Origin: Liminaster sp964567855 | GTDB taxonomy: Bacteria; Bacteroidota; Bacteroidia; Bacteroidales; UBA3663 | Length of the DNA stretch: 64,000 nucleotides | Assembly (NCBI GenBank): GCA_964567855.1 | Contig: CAZMOE010000010.1 | Span: 13,566-77,565 of the forward strand | Direction of reading: 5' to 3' | Part shown: piece after piece, positions 36,433-45,104 of the stretch | Numbering within the stretch: the stretch's first letter is position 1 | How the letters are laid out: every line of letters starts with the position of its first letter | Program-made: the position numbers and the translations under genes | The notes under the pieces: generated by a model | The model's database searches: none | Seen by the model: only the letters and a program-made list of their open reading frames with translations | Told to the model about the DNA's origin: nothing

Positions 36433-39400
36433 ATGAAGAATATAATATTAAAAGCAATGAACATTAATAAAATAGTCGGCATGTTAAAGAGCGCCGCGGC
36501 TATCGTCTTCATGATAGTCGGTACTGCTTTTGGCTTTGCTCAGAACAAAACCATGACCGGTAATGTCTCCGAGGATCTAGGGGGCATGAAAGAACCTATC
36601 TATGGTGCTAACGTCGTTGTGGTGAATGCCTCCAATCGTACTTTGACCGGTGCTATCACCGATTTGAACGGTGACTACATTCTTTCTATTCCTGCCGGAG
36701 AGAAGAATCTGCGTATTCAGATTTCATTCATCGGTATGAAAACCCAGGTTTTCGAATATAAGGGACAGACCAAGCTTGACGTTCAGCTGGAAAGCGATTC
36801 CAAGATGCTGGCTGCCGTAGAGGTCACTACGAAAAAGATCGAACGTGACCAGATGGGTGTTTCTTTCAAAGAGCAGACCTCCGCTACGCAGAAGATCATG
36901 ATGTCCGAGATTACGGAAACCGCTCCGGTCTCCTCTATCGAAGAGGCCTTGCAGGGCCAGATGGCCGGTGTGGATATTATTATGGGTGGCGACCCTGGTG
37001 CAAAGAGCGCCATTCGTATCCGTGGTACGAGCACGCTGTCATCTTCGGCAGAACCGTTGATTGTTGTCGACGGTATTCCGGTTTCTGCTAATATCGACGA
37101 GAGTTTCGACTTTTCTTCTGCCAATGAAGACGATTTCGGAGCATTGCTGAATATTTCTCCCGCTGATATCGAGTCTATCGAAGTGTTGAAGGACGCTTCC
37201 GCCACGGCCATTTATGGTACTGCCGGCGGTAACGGTGTTCTTCTCATCAATACGAAGAAAGGTGTTTCCGGTAAAACGAATTTCTCTTTCTCTTCTAAAT
37301 TCTCTATCAAGGAAGAGCCTTCTACCATTCCGTTGTTGAATGGCAAGCAGTATATTTCCATGATTGAAGACGCTATCTGGAACACCGGAAACTCTTTGGG
37401 TTTGACCAACGCTTCGGTGACAGAACTTCTTTTCAATACGAAAGAATTGTTGCGTGATCCGACTTACAGGTATTATCATGAATATAATGTAGATACCGAC
37501 TGGCTGGACGAAGTACGTCAGAGTGCCTGGTCTTGGGATAACAGTCTTTCCATAACCGGTGGTGGTGACAAGGCTACCTATCGCTTCTCTCTCAACTACC
37601 TGGATGACGTTGGTACTACTATCGGAACGGAGATGACGCGTCTGACCGCTAAACTTCGTGTCGATTACAAATTCTCCGATGCTTTGCAGGTGTATACAGA
37701 CTTCTCCTATACCGATACGGATAAAGACGCCAATGCTGTAGAAAACGCTCGTGCCGGAGCTCAGACCAAGATGCCGAATCAGAGTCCGTATTATATGAAT
37801 GCAGACGGCACGCGTACCTCTTCTTATTTCACGCCCACAGAAAACTTCCAGGGAACTTTTGACGGTGTCAATAATAAAAATAATGCAGACGGTACGTTCA
37901 ACCCTGTTGCTATGGTGCACGACGGATATAAGAATACTTCTGTCCGTGAGGAGAAAATGAACATCACAGTCCGCTACCAATTCCCGTTCCGGTTGCAGTA
38001 TGAAGGTTATGTCGCCATGACCATGAAGCAGACCAATACCGACACATTCCTGCCGCAGTCGGCAACGGGTGTGATATGGACCGATGATTGGGCTAACCGG
38101 AGCACAGAGGATATTACCGACAATTTCTCTCTGCAGACACAGAATAAATTCATGTATAGTAATACATTCGCCGAGAAGCATAGTTTGATCGGAACTGCAA
38201 TGATCCGTACCACCTCTTCTCATTCTTCTTCTGCGTCCAATGTTACTGCCGGCAATGTGTCTTTGGATCTTTCCGATCCGGCTATCGGCAGTCGCGTGGT
38301 GAAAGTCGGCTCTGGTGAGTCTGAGAACCGCAAGGTGGAAATGATCGGACAGATGGTCTATACTTTTGACGATCGTTACGTATTGCGTGGAACCGTCAAC
38401 CGTGAAGGTAACTCTTCCATGGGTAAGGATAAACGTTTCGGTACGTTCCCCTCTTTGGGTCTGGCCTGGAATGTCTACAACGAATCCTGGATGGAAAATC
38501 AGGAATGGATGACAGAGGGTAAGGTCCGTGTCGGATGGGGTATGAGTGGTACCGCACCTTCCAGCGGTTACTATTATCTGGGTGCATTCTCTGCCATGGG
38601 TTCTTATATGGACATGTCGGCAATTCAACCCAGCCGTATGCAATTGGATAAATTGAAGTGGGAATCTTCTGAAGAATGGGACTTTGGTGTCGACCTCCGT
38701 CTCTTTGACCGTTTCGGCTTCACGTTCGACTATTATGACAAATATACCAAGGACTGTCTGATCAAGGATGTCGATGTGCCTTCGACAACCGGTTACGGCA
38801 AAATCAAATTCATGAACTCCGGTGAGCTGAGCAACAAGGGTTACGAAGCTCGTTTCGATTATGACATCTTCAAGAACAAGACCTGGAAAGTTTCCATGAA
38901 CTTCAACGTGGCCCGTAACATCAACAAAGTGGAAGAAATTCCTGATAACTATGATGTTGAGGAAGACGGCGGAAGCTATTCGTTCGGTAACGGCCGGTAT
39001 GCTACCCGCGTAGTCAAGGGTGACCCGATCGGATCTTTCTATGGTTATCGTTACAAAGGCGTTTACCAGAATACGGAGGATACCTATGCTATCGATGCCA
39101 AAGGCAATATCATGCGTGACTTCGATGGTAACCGTGTCATTATGCGCAATGGCAATACAATGGTATTCCCGGGTGATGCCAAATATGAAGACATCAACCA
39201 TGACGGTGTTATTAATGAAAGCGATATCGTTTACCTCGGCAACTCCAATCCTAAGTTGACCGGCGGTGGCGGTTTCACTATCAGCTATACGGATAAGAAA
39301 GTCGGTTCTTTTGTGTTGACCACCTTCTTCCATGGTCGTATAGGACAGAAAGTTGTCAATTCGGCCCGTATGAATATGGAGAATATGTATTCTACTTCCA

Positions 39401-39759
39401 ACCAGAGTACGGCTGTGTTGAGCCGCTGGCGTAATGAAGGTGATGATACCGATATCCCCCGCGCCCTCTATGGCATGGGATACAACTATCTCGGTTCTGA
39501 TCGTTTCGTAGAAGACGCCTCTTATGTCCGTCTTAAGACTCTATCTCTCTCCTGGCGTTTGCCGAAACGTTGGTTGCAGCCGGTGGGTATCAATGGTATG
39601 AATGTGTTTGTGACCGGTTATGACCTGATCACATGGACAGGTTACTCCGGACAGAATCCTGAGGTTTCGTTGCCATCTAAAGCTACGGAACTTGTGAAGG
39701 ATAACTCTTCGACCCCTGTTTCCAAGCGCTTTGCTTGCGGTATCAATATTAACTTCTGA
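36433..39759 (+). CDS. SusC-family TonB-dependent glycan transporter (first)
   Basis: A 1108-residue outer-membrane barrel. The ATG at 36433 is preferred over the in-frame TTG at 36427. Signal sequence to about residue 38, a carboxypeptidase-D-like beta-sandwich (about 42-125, with YGANVVVVNASNRTLTGAIT), then the SusC plug (EALQGQMAGVDIIMGGDPG, IRIRGTSTLSSSAEPLIVVD, IEVLKDASATAIYGTAGGNG) and a large barrel that ends in aromatic GININF. It imports oligosaccharides using TonB energy and works with the SusD lipoprotein that follows 63 bp later. Context points to pectin oligosaccharides. Confidence 0.94.
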   Translation: MKNIILKAMNINKIVGMLKSAAAIVFMIVGTAFGFAQNKTMTGNVSEDLGGMKEPIYGANVVVVNASNRTLTGAITDLNGDYILSIPAGEKNLRIQISFIGMKTQVFEYKGQTKLDVQLESDSKMLAAVEVTTKKIERDQMGVSFKEQTSATQKIMMSEITETAPVSSIEEALQGQMAGVDIIMGGDPGAKSAIRIRGTSTLSSSAEPLIVVDGIPVSANIDESFDFSSANEDDFGALLNISPADIESIEVLKDASATAIYGTAGGNGVLLINTKKGVSGKTNFSFSSKFSIKEEPSTIPLLNGKQYISMIEDAIWNTGNSLGLTNASVTELLFNTKELLRDPTYRYYHEYNVDTDWLDEVRQSAWSWDNSLSITGGGDKATYRFSLNYLDDVGTTIGTEMTRLTAKLRVDYKFSDALQVYTDFSYTDTDKDANAVENARAGAQTKMPNQSPYYMNADGTRTSSYFTPTENFQGTFDGVNNKNNADGTFNPVAMVHDGYKNTSVREEKMNITVRYQFPFRLQYEGYVAMTMKQTNTDTFLPQSATGVIWTDDWANRSTEDITDNFSLQTQNKFMYSNTFAEKHSLIGTAMIRTTSSHSSSASNVTAGNVSLDLSDPAIGSRVVKVGSGESENRKVEMIGQMVYTFDDRYVLRGTVNREGNSSMGKDKRFGTFPSLGLAWNVYNESWMENQEWMTEGKVRVGWGMSGTAPSSGYYYLGAFSAMGSYMDMSAIQPSRMQLDKLKWESSEEWDFGVDLRLFDRFGFTFDYYDKYTKDCLIKDVDVPSTTGYGKIKFMNSGELSNKGYEARFDYDIFKNKTWKVSMNFNVARNINKVEEIPDNYDVEEDGGSYSFGNGRYATRVVKGDPIGSFYGYRYKGVYQNTEDTYAIDAKGNIMRDFDGNRVIMRNGNTMVFPGDAKYEDINHDGVINESDIVYLGNSNPKLTGGGGFTISYTDKKVGSFVLTTFFHGRIGQKVVNSARMNMENMYSTSNQSTAVLSRWRNEGDDTDIPRALYGMGYNYLGSDRFVEDASYVRLKTLSLSWRLPKRWLQPVGINGMNVFVTGYDLITWTGYSGQNPEVSLPSKATELVKDNSSTPVSKRFACGININF

Positions 39760-39822
39760 TCCTGATCTATCACATGCAATAGGAAAGAGGTTATAAACAC
39801 TTCATTATTAAAATAAGAAATT

Positions 39823-41409
39823 ATGCGAAAGACAATATATTCAATTATGGCGGCAGCATCTTTGCTGGTCTCGACCACCGGTTGTAATGACTGGCTCGAT
39901 TTGCTGCCCAACAATGAGCAGGTGTCCGACGATTATTGGAAATCGAAAGAGGATGTCGAAGCTGTTGTTGCTTCCGGCTATGTTTATATGCGTAAGTGTG
40001 TCCCATCTTTACTTGCATGGGGAGAATTACGCGGCGGTTCTTTGTATACCCGTCAGATAGACAATGCCGGAAAGATTCAGAATTTCGATATTCTTCCTAC
40101 CAATGGTGGATGTAATTATTCGACGTTTTACCAAGTGATCGGCATGGCCAATTCCGTGCTGGATTATGCACCCGGAGTTACCTCCATCGATGATACTTAT
40201 TATGAGTCTATTCTGAATTCTCATCTTTGCGAGGCTTATTTCTTGCGTGCCTATAGTTATTTGACTTTGGTCAAGAATTTCAAGGAGGTTCCGTTGGTTG
40301 TCAGTGCCTACGTCAACGACAAAGCTTCTTTCTCATTGGCCAAATCCAGTGAGGAGGAGATTATCGCTCAGATCAAGAAAGATGTGCGTGCCGCTCTGGC
40401 TACGGGTGCCGCCAAGTCTTATTATGAAACCGAGTGGGCCACCTATGGCCGCGTTACCAAGTGGGCGCTTTATGCTTTGATGGCTGACGTTGCGTTGTGG
40501 AATCATGATTATGATGAATGTATCGCTTACTGCGATTCTATTCTGAATCCAACCGATCCCCGTCACCCGGCTTTTATCGACAACACTGCTCGTTGGTTTG
40601 AAATTTTCTATCCCGGCAATAGCAATGAATCTATTTTTGAGCTGAATTGGGACCAGATTTATGGTGACGATAACAAGAGTAATGGTTTTGTCGGTAAATT
40701 CCCTCTCACGGCTTCCGCAGATGCCTATCTTCCGACTGAAGGGGCCATGGAGTTGATGCGCAATGAAGTAGAAGAATTGGAAGCTGCCGGCATGTCGACT
40801 GATGGCCGTATGGGCCGTATGCTGATGTCTACTTTCGTATGCGGTACTACCAACGACCAGAACAAGAATTATAAGACTGCAAACACTTATTACATCTATA
40901 AATATCGGGGAACCGATGTTGAAGATGTCGGTAACTTGCGTACAGCCAACGATGCCAACTTCATACTCTATCGTGTGGCCGAAATCATGTTGATGAAGGC
41001 CGAGGCTTTGGTAATGAAAGGAAAGGAGCATTATGAAGAAGCTGTGACTTTGATCAACAAGATCCGCAACCGTGCCGGAATATCCGACTTTATGGATCTT
41101 TCCGAGGTTTCAGAGGCTGCAGATGAGCTCACCCTGCTGACTGAAATTCTGAATCAGCGCGAGTTGGAGTTCATGGCAGAAGGAAAGCGCTGGTATGACC
41201 TGCTGCGTCTGGCCCGTTATGACAATGGAGAGAACCAGTATAAGGAACGGGCAATCTCCATCATTTGTGAACGCAACAGGACAACCAGTTCGATCCGTAT
41301 TCAGACGGTGTTAGCAGACGATTATGCCTGGTATCTGCCGCTTCCGGATGCTGATATAAAGAGCAACCGTTTGCTTGAACAGAATCCTTATTATGAAACT
41401 ACCAATTAA
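39823..41409 (+). CDS. SusD/RagB-family glycan-binding lipoprotein (first)
   Basis: A 528-residue surface lipoprotein. The signal peptide ends STTGC with NDWLD after the Cys. The helical SusD fold shows in the N-terminal DYWKSKEDVEAVVASGYVYM, in EAYFLRAYSYLTLVKNFKEVPLV, and in the C-terminal RVAEIMLMKAEAL and ELEFMAEGKRWYDLLRLARY. SusD caps the SusC barrel and binds the incoming glycan. It is paired with the SusC just upstream and is followed 6 bp later by a fasciclin lipoprotein. Confidence 0.94.
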   Translation: MRKTIYSIMAAASLLVSTTGCNDWLDLLPNNEQVSDDYWKSKEDVEAVVASGYVYMRKCVPSLLAWGELRGGSLYTRQIDNAGKIQNFDILPTNGGCNYSTFYQVIGMANSVLDYAPGVTSIDDTYYESILNSHLCEAYFLRAYSYLTLVKNFKEVPLVVSAYVNDKASFSLAKSSEEEIIAQIKKDVRAALATGAAKSYYETEWATYGRVTKWALYALMADVALWNHDYDECIAYCDSILNPTDPRHPAFIDNTARWFEIFYPGNSNESIFELNWDQIYGDDNKSNGFVGKFPLTASADAYLPTEGAMELMRNEVEELEAAGMSTDGRMGRMLMSTFVCGTTNDQNKNYKTANTYYIYKYRGTDVEDVGNLRTANDANFILYRVAEIMLMKAEALVMKGKEHYEEAVTLINKIRNRAGISDFMDLSEVSEAADELTLLTEILNQRELEFMAEGKRWYDLLRLARYDNGENQYKERAISIICERNRTTSSIRIQTVLADDYAWYLPLPDADIKSNRLLEQNPYYETTN

Positions 41410-41415
41410 ATTTGA

Positions 41416-43221
41416 ATGTTTATGAAGACAAAAGAAATATGGAAAGGTTTCGGTTGTTTGGCCGCCGTTGTGCTGTCGACCGGTTGTCTTGCCTCCTGTG
41501 ATGCCGATGTCTGGAGCTTGAACGATGACAATCAGGGCGTCTACAAGGCCACCCTTCAGGAACCGATTGCTACCTACCTGGATAGTCAGGAAGATTTCAG
41601 CGAATGGGTGAAAGTCTTGAATTATACCGATTACTATGGAACGTTGAATCAGGGTAGTCAGGTGGCTTTCACACATATCGCCCCGAACAATACTGCCATG
41701 TCCCGTTTCTATGCGGATTGTGGAGTGGCCGGTATCGAGGATCTGGGTTTGGAATACGCTCAGGCATTGGTGAAACATCATACGATCGACACCGACTCTA
41801 TCAAGTTTATCGAGAAATTCAATTCTTCCTCAGTGAAAAATGTCATTGTAGAGAATGTTTTTGAAGAGAGTATGACTGTGGCTGTCGACCCGACTTCCGT
41901 GGGATTCCTTTTGAATGGACAAGTTCATTTCTCCAGCGATTATGTGGCAGCCGCCAACGGATTCATTTATGAGGCCGACGGAGTTTCCTCCCCGCTCGTG
42001 GAAACTGTGACCGACCGGGTGAATGCAGATCCTGCTTACAGCATCATGGCCGAGGCCTTGCGGGCTACCGGATATGATGTCGTGCTGAATACACTGGCCG
42101 ATACGGTTATTGAAATGGGGCGTCCGATTATAACCCGATATAAATATACGCTCCTGACCGTTTCCGACGAAACGTTTGCAAAAGTTGATATTACGGATTT
42201 GGAAAGTCTGAAACAGAAATTGACCGAACGTTATCAAAGCCAGGCTTCCGGTAATGAGGAAATTAGTGCAGATTCCCTGTTGAAACAGTATGTGCAGTAT
42301 CATTTGCTGGAAGGAAGCTATTCTTCTATGGATCTTTCCGCTATGATCGGTAGCGATACGGTACGTATCTGGTCCACTTGCGCACCGAATCAGATCCTGA
42401 CAATGACCCAGCATATCGCTAAAGTCGATACAGTGACACTGGATGCCGAATTGCAGGAAACGTTGGGTGTCGAATATCGAGTGGATACATTCTACCAGGT
42501 CTGCATCAATGAGGAGGATGTTCCTACTTATATCGGAGTCATGCGCAATGATCAGGCGATGATCAATATTGCAGCCCGCAACGGCGAAGTCCATGAAGTT
42601 TCATCTTGGCTTCCGATTTATGAGCCGAAGCCGGCTGTCGTGGTATGGGATTTGGCCGATAATGCCAAGATCCGTGCTAAGGCAGGACTTTTCTATCGTC
42701 CGGCTGATCCTGTATCTTCAGAAGAAAAGATTCTTATTGCGGATTGTTTTGAGGAGTTGGAAATGGGATCTTCCGGAACGAGCAACAATAATTATTATTC
42801 TGCTACCTATGTGACCTGTAAGAGTAATTTAAAGAAGTGTCTCAACTATGACCGAGTTGTCTTCAATCTGGGATATCAGGGATATGTCACGATGAAGACT
42901 CCGACTCTGGTGCGTGGTAAATACAAAGTTACCATTTCCATAGTTTACCTCACAGAACAGGCTTTCATCCGTACATCCAATGGTAGTAAAGGCGGTATGA
43001 TGAAGATTTCTTTCGATGGGAATGCTCCTATCATATCTTCTCCCTATACGACGATTACCAAATCTACGCTCGGGGTATATGAGGCCACGCTTTACGATGA
43101 GATCGAGTTTACAGAAACATCGTCTCACCTCCTCAAGTTTGTTGTGATGGATCCTGCTGCCAGCACGAACAACAAGTTCAGTCTCCAGTTCGATGCAATC
43201 ACATTCACACCCATCGAATAA
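41416..43221 (+). CDS. Fasciclin-domain lipoprotein (second)
   Basis: A 601-residue lipoprotein, with possible starts at 41416 and at the ATG 41422. The signal peptide ends LASC followed by DAD. Two FAS1-like units are visible: about 30-150 (VAFTHIAPNNTAMSRFYADCG, ALVKHHTI) and about 195-310 (YTLLTVSDETFAKV, LLKQYVQYHLLEGSY). The C-terminal 200 residues are beta-rich and include YDRVVFNLGYQGYVTMKTPT, resembling a carbohydrate-binding sandwich common on fasciclin lipoproteins near SusCD. It follows SusD by 6 bp, so it is in the same transcript. A strong hairpin separates it from the next gene. Confidence 0.82.
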   Translation: MFMKTKEIWKGFGCLAAVVLSTGCLASCDADVWSLNDDNQGVYKATLQEPIATYLDSQEDFSEWVKVLNYTDYYGTLNQGSQVAFTHIAPNNTAMSRFYADCGVAGIEDLGLEYAQALVKHHTIDTDSIKFIEKFNSSSVKNVIVENVFEESMTVAVDPTSVGFLLNGQVHFSSDYVAAANGFIYEADGVSSPLVETVTDRVNADPAYSIMAEALRATGYDVVLNTLADTVIEMGRPIITRYKYTLLTVSDETFAKVDITDLESLKQKLTERYQSQASGNEEISADSLLKQYVQYHLLEGSYSSMDLSAMIGSDTVRIWSTCAPNQILTMTQHIAKVDTVTLDAELQETLGVEYRVDTFYQVCINEEDVPTYIGVMRNDQAMINIAARNGEVHEVSSWLPIYEPKPAVVVWDLADNAKIRAKAGLFYRPADPVSSEEKILIADCFEELEMGSSGTSNNNYYSATYVTCKSNLKKCLNYDRVVFNLGYQGYVTMKTPTLVRGKYKVTISIVYLTEQAFIRTSNGSKGGMMKISFDGNAPIISSPYTTITKSTLGVYEATLYDEIEFTETSSHLLKFVVMDPAASTNNKFSLQFDAITFTPIE

Positions 43222-43238
43222 TGACAACAGACGGGATT

Positions 43239-43280
43239 ACAGGCCGGACCGGAGGTCTCGGAATTTCCGGTCGGGCTTGT
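43239..43280 (+). repeat. Strong intercistronic hairpin
   Basis: ACAGGCCGGACCGGA at 43239-43253 pairs with TCCGGTCGGGCTTGT at 43266-43280, with one G-G mismatch and one G-T pair, around a 12-base loop. No clean T run follows. It splits the seven-gene string into a four-gene and a three-gene part and may act as a partial terminator or an RNA-processing and stability site. Confidence 0.6.
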
Positions 43281-43319
43281 AAAGACTGCCTATTTTCAGG
43301 TAATTAAATAATAAATATA

Positions 43320-45098
43320 ATGAAAGCATATAAAAAATTATTTGCCCTGCTTCCGTTGATGGCGATTTCCATGGTTGCCTGCAACGATCTGGAAGATCAG
43401 GACTATTTCGACTACACCGGCAAGATCAACGAAAACAAGGAGGTCGTTTCTGTTGATCAGACTTCTGCCGCCTATATGCGTGGACGCAAGAATCTCTCTT
43501 CTATGGTTAATCTGTTCGAGAAAACCGGCGTTCTGGATGAAATGGAGAAGAAAGGCATGTTGCATACGATTCTTGTCGTGGTCGATAGTGTTTATCAGGC
43601 TCCGGCTGCAGAGCGTGACGCCTTTATTGCCAAGTCTCATATCACAGACGTAGCCATTTCTCCCTCTAAACTCAACGATGGGGATCGTCTTTTGATGTGG
43701 CATGATAAGTATGTTAAGATTGCCAAAGATGCCGAGGCCGAACAGGGCAACATCATCAACCACATTCATTTCAATAATGCCAGTTTGCAGGAAGTTATCA
43801 ATACGAAAGACGGTTATATCTACGTTATTTCCGAAATGATCGACACTCCCCAGTCACTGCAGGACTATATCAATGGGTTGGATTCCGCAAAGTATAGTAT
43901 TTTCAAAGACATGGTGCTTTCTTCAGGCGGTAAGATTTTTGACCGTGCCAATAGTAAGATCATCGGTGTCGATGACCGCGGCAATACGCTCTATGACACG
44001 GCATGGATTTATTCCAACGATTTTTTCGATGCCAAGAACTTCAACCTGAGTTCCGAGTCTCTGACAGCTACGATGCTCACTTTCTCCAATGAGGTCATCA
44101 ATACTGCAATGCAGCGGGCTGACAGTACGCTCCGCGCCTGGGGATACCGTTCGGGTGTGTCTGGCAGCGGAGACTATATCGAAGGCCGCAGCGATTCTAT
44201 TCTGCGCCGTTGGATTTTGGAGACTGCTTTCTTCAACAAGAGCTATTCTGTTGAAGATCTGACCCCGAAAGCAGGAGAAGACGAAAGCGTCAACGATATT
44301 AAGTCTATCTATGATCGTCAGTGGCGTACCAGCCGGCAGACGTTGGACCTTACCAATCCGGTGCAGCTTTCCAATGGTGTGGCTTATGACGTCAAGCATC
44401 TCCGCATTCCAAACAATGTGCTGATCTATCGTCTCAAAGAGGAATTCTATTATTATGAATATTGTACGGATGAGGAGAAGAACACTTATTTCAAGATGGA
44501 TAATCTTACATTCTCCAATTGTAACAATGATGTAGACGCTTGGACGCCATTGGCCGGTGTATGGCCGATGCACGGCAACCGTGTGCTGATTCTCGCACAG
44601 GCTGATAAGGAAAACAAGGCATTTACTTTGGATTATACTCCCATTCGGGCTATTTCCGACGGGGTGTCCTATAGTGTGAGTCCCGTTCTGGTTCCCCCCG
44701 GAACCTATCGTCTTGCTATGGGCTTCAAGCAGAACATGAATGTGACGATGGATATCTCTCTTTGCAGCGTTATTGGTCCTGATACGATCGTTCTTGCGAC
44801 AAATACCATCGCTACTGACGGAACCGTAGGTACAGCCTATCACTATGATCGTGGTACGACGCTCAGCAATACCCATCCGGAAGGTTATAATGCCAAAGAT
44901 CCGTCAGTTTCCAGCAACAGTAAGGCCGGAAATTACGATACGGACGGCGGTCTTGTGCTTGGCGAGGTTGAGATAGAAGATCCGGGCAACGGTTCGGCCG
45001 TGCAGGTGCTGATTCGTGTTCATGCCTCCGATGTGGGCAGTGTCACTAAATATACGTTTAACCACTGGTGCTTACGCCCGACGACAAATAACTATTAA
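43320..45098 (+). CDS. Fasciclin-like lipoprotein (third)
   Basis: A 592-residue lipoprotein with signal peptide ending SMVAC followed by NDLEDQD. Fasciclin-like segments are more diverged than in the two others: about 45-170 (LSSMVNLFEKTGVLDEMEKKG, NIINHIHF, DGYIYVISEMI) and about 175-300. The C-terminal 200 residues are beta-rich, with SVSPVLVPPGTYRLAMGFKQ and a final VLIRVHASDVGSVTKYTFNH, like the C-terminal domain of the previous protein. The gene is 6 bp before the second SusC. It probably forms an accessory surface subunit of the second SusCD pair. Confidence 0.75.
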   Translation: MKAYKKLFALLPLMAISMVACNDLEDQDYFDYTGKINENKEVVSVDQTSAAYMRGRKNLSSMVNLFEKTGVLDEMEKKGMLHTILVVVDSVYQAPAAERDAFIAKSHITDVAISPSKLNDGDRLLMWHDKYVKIAKDAEAEQGNIINHIHFNNASLQEVINTKDGYIYVISEMIDTPQSLQDYINGLDSAKYSIFKDMVLSSGGKIFDRANSKIIGVDDRGNTLYDTAWIYSNDFFDAKNFNLSSESLTATMLTFSNEVINTAMQRADSTLRAWGYRSGVSGSGDYIEGRSDSILRRWILETAFFNKSYSVEDLTPKAGEDESVNDIKSIYDRQWRTSRQTLDLTNPVQLSNGVAYDVKHLRIPNNVLIYRLKEEFYYYEYCTDEEKNTYFKMDNLTFSNCNNDVDAWTPLAGVWPMHGNRVLILAQADKENKAFTLDYTPIRAISDGVSYSVSPVLVPPGTYRLAMGFKQNMNVTMDISLCSVIGPDTIVLATNTIATDGTVGTAYHYDRGTTLSNTHPEGYNAKDPSVSSNSKAGNYDTDGGLVLGEVEIEDPGNGSAVQVLIRVHASDVGSVTKYTFNHWCLRPTTNNY

Positions 45099-45104
45099 AA
45101 TATT

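Noticed and set aside
37039..39333. A 764-codon minus-strand reading frame inside the first SusC gene
   Set aside because: It lies fully antisense to a SusC gene with all expected motifs, and its translation shows no domain, signal peptide or plausible composition. It is a by-product of the codon use of the real gene.
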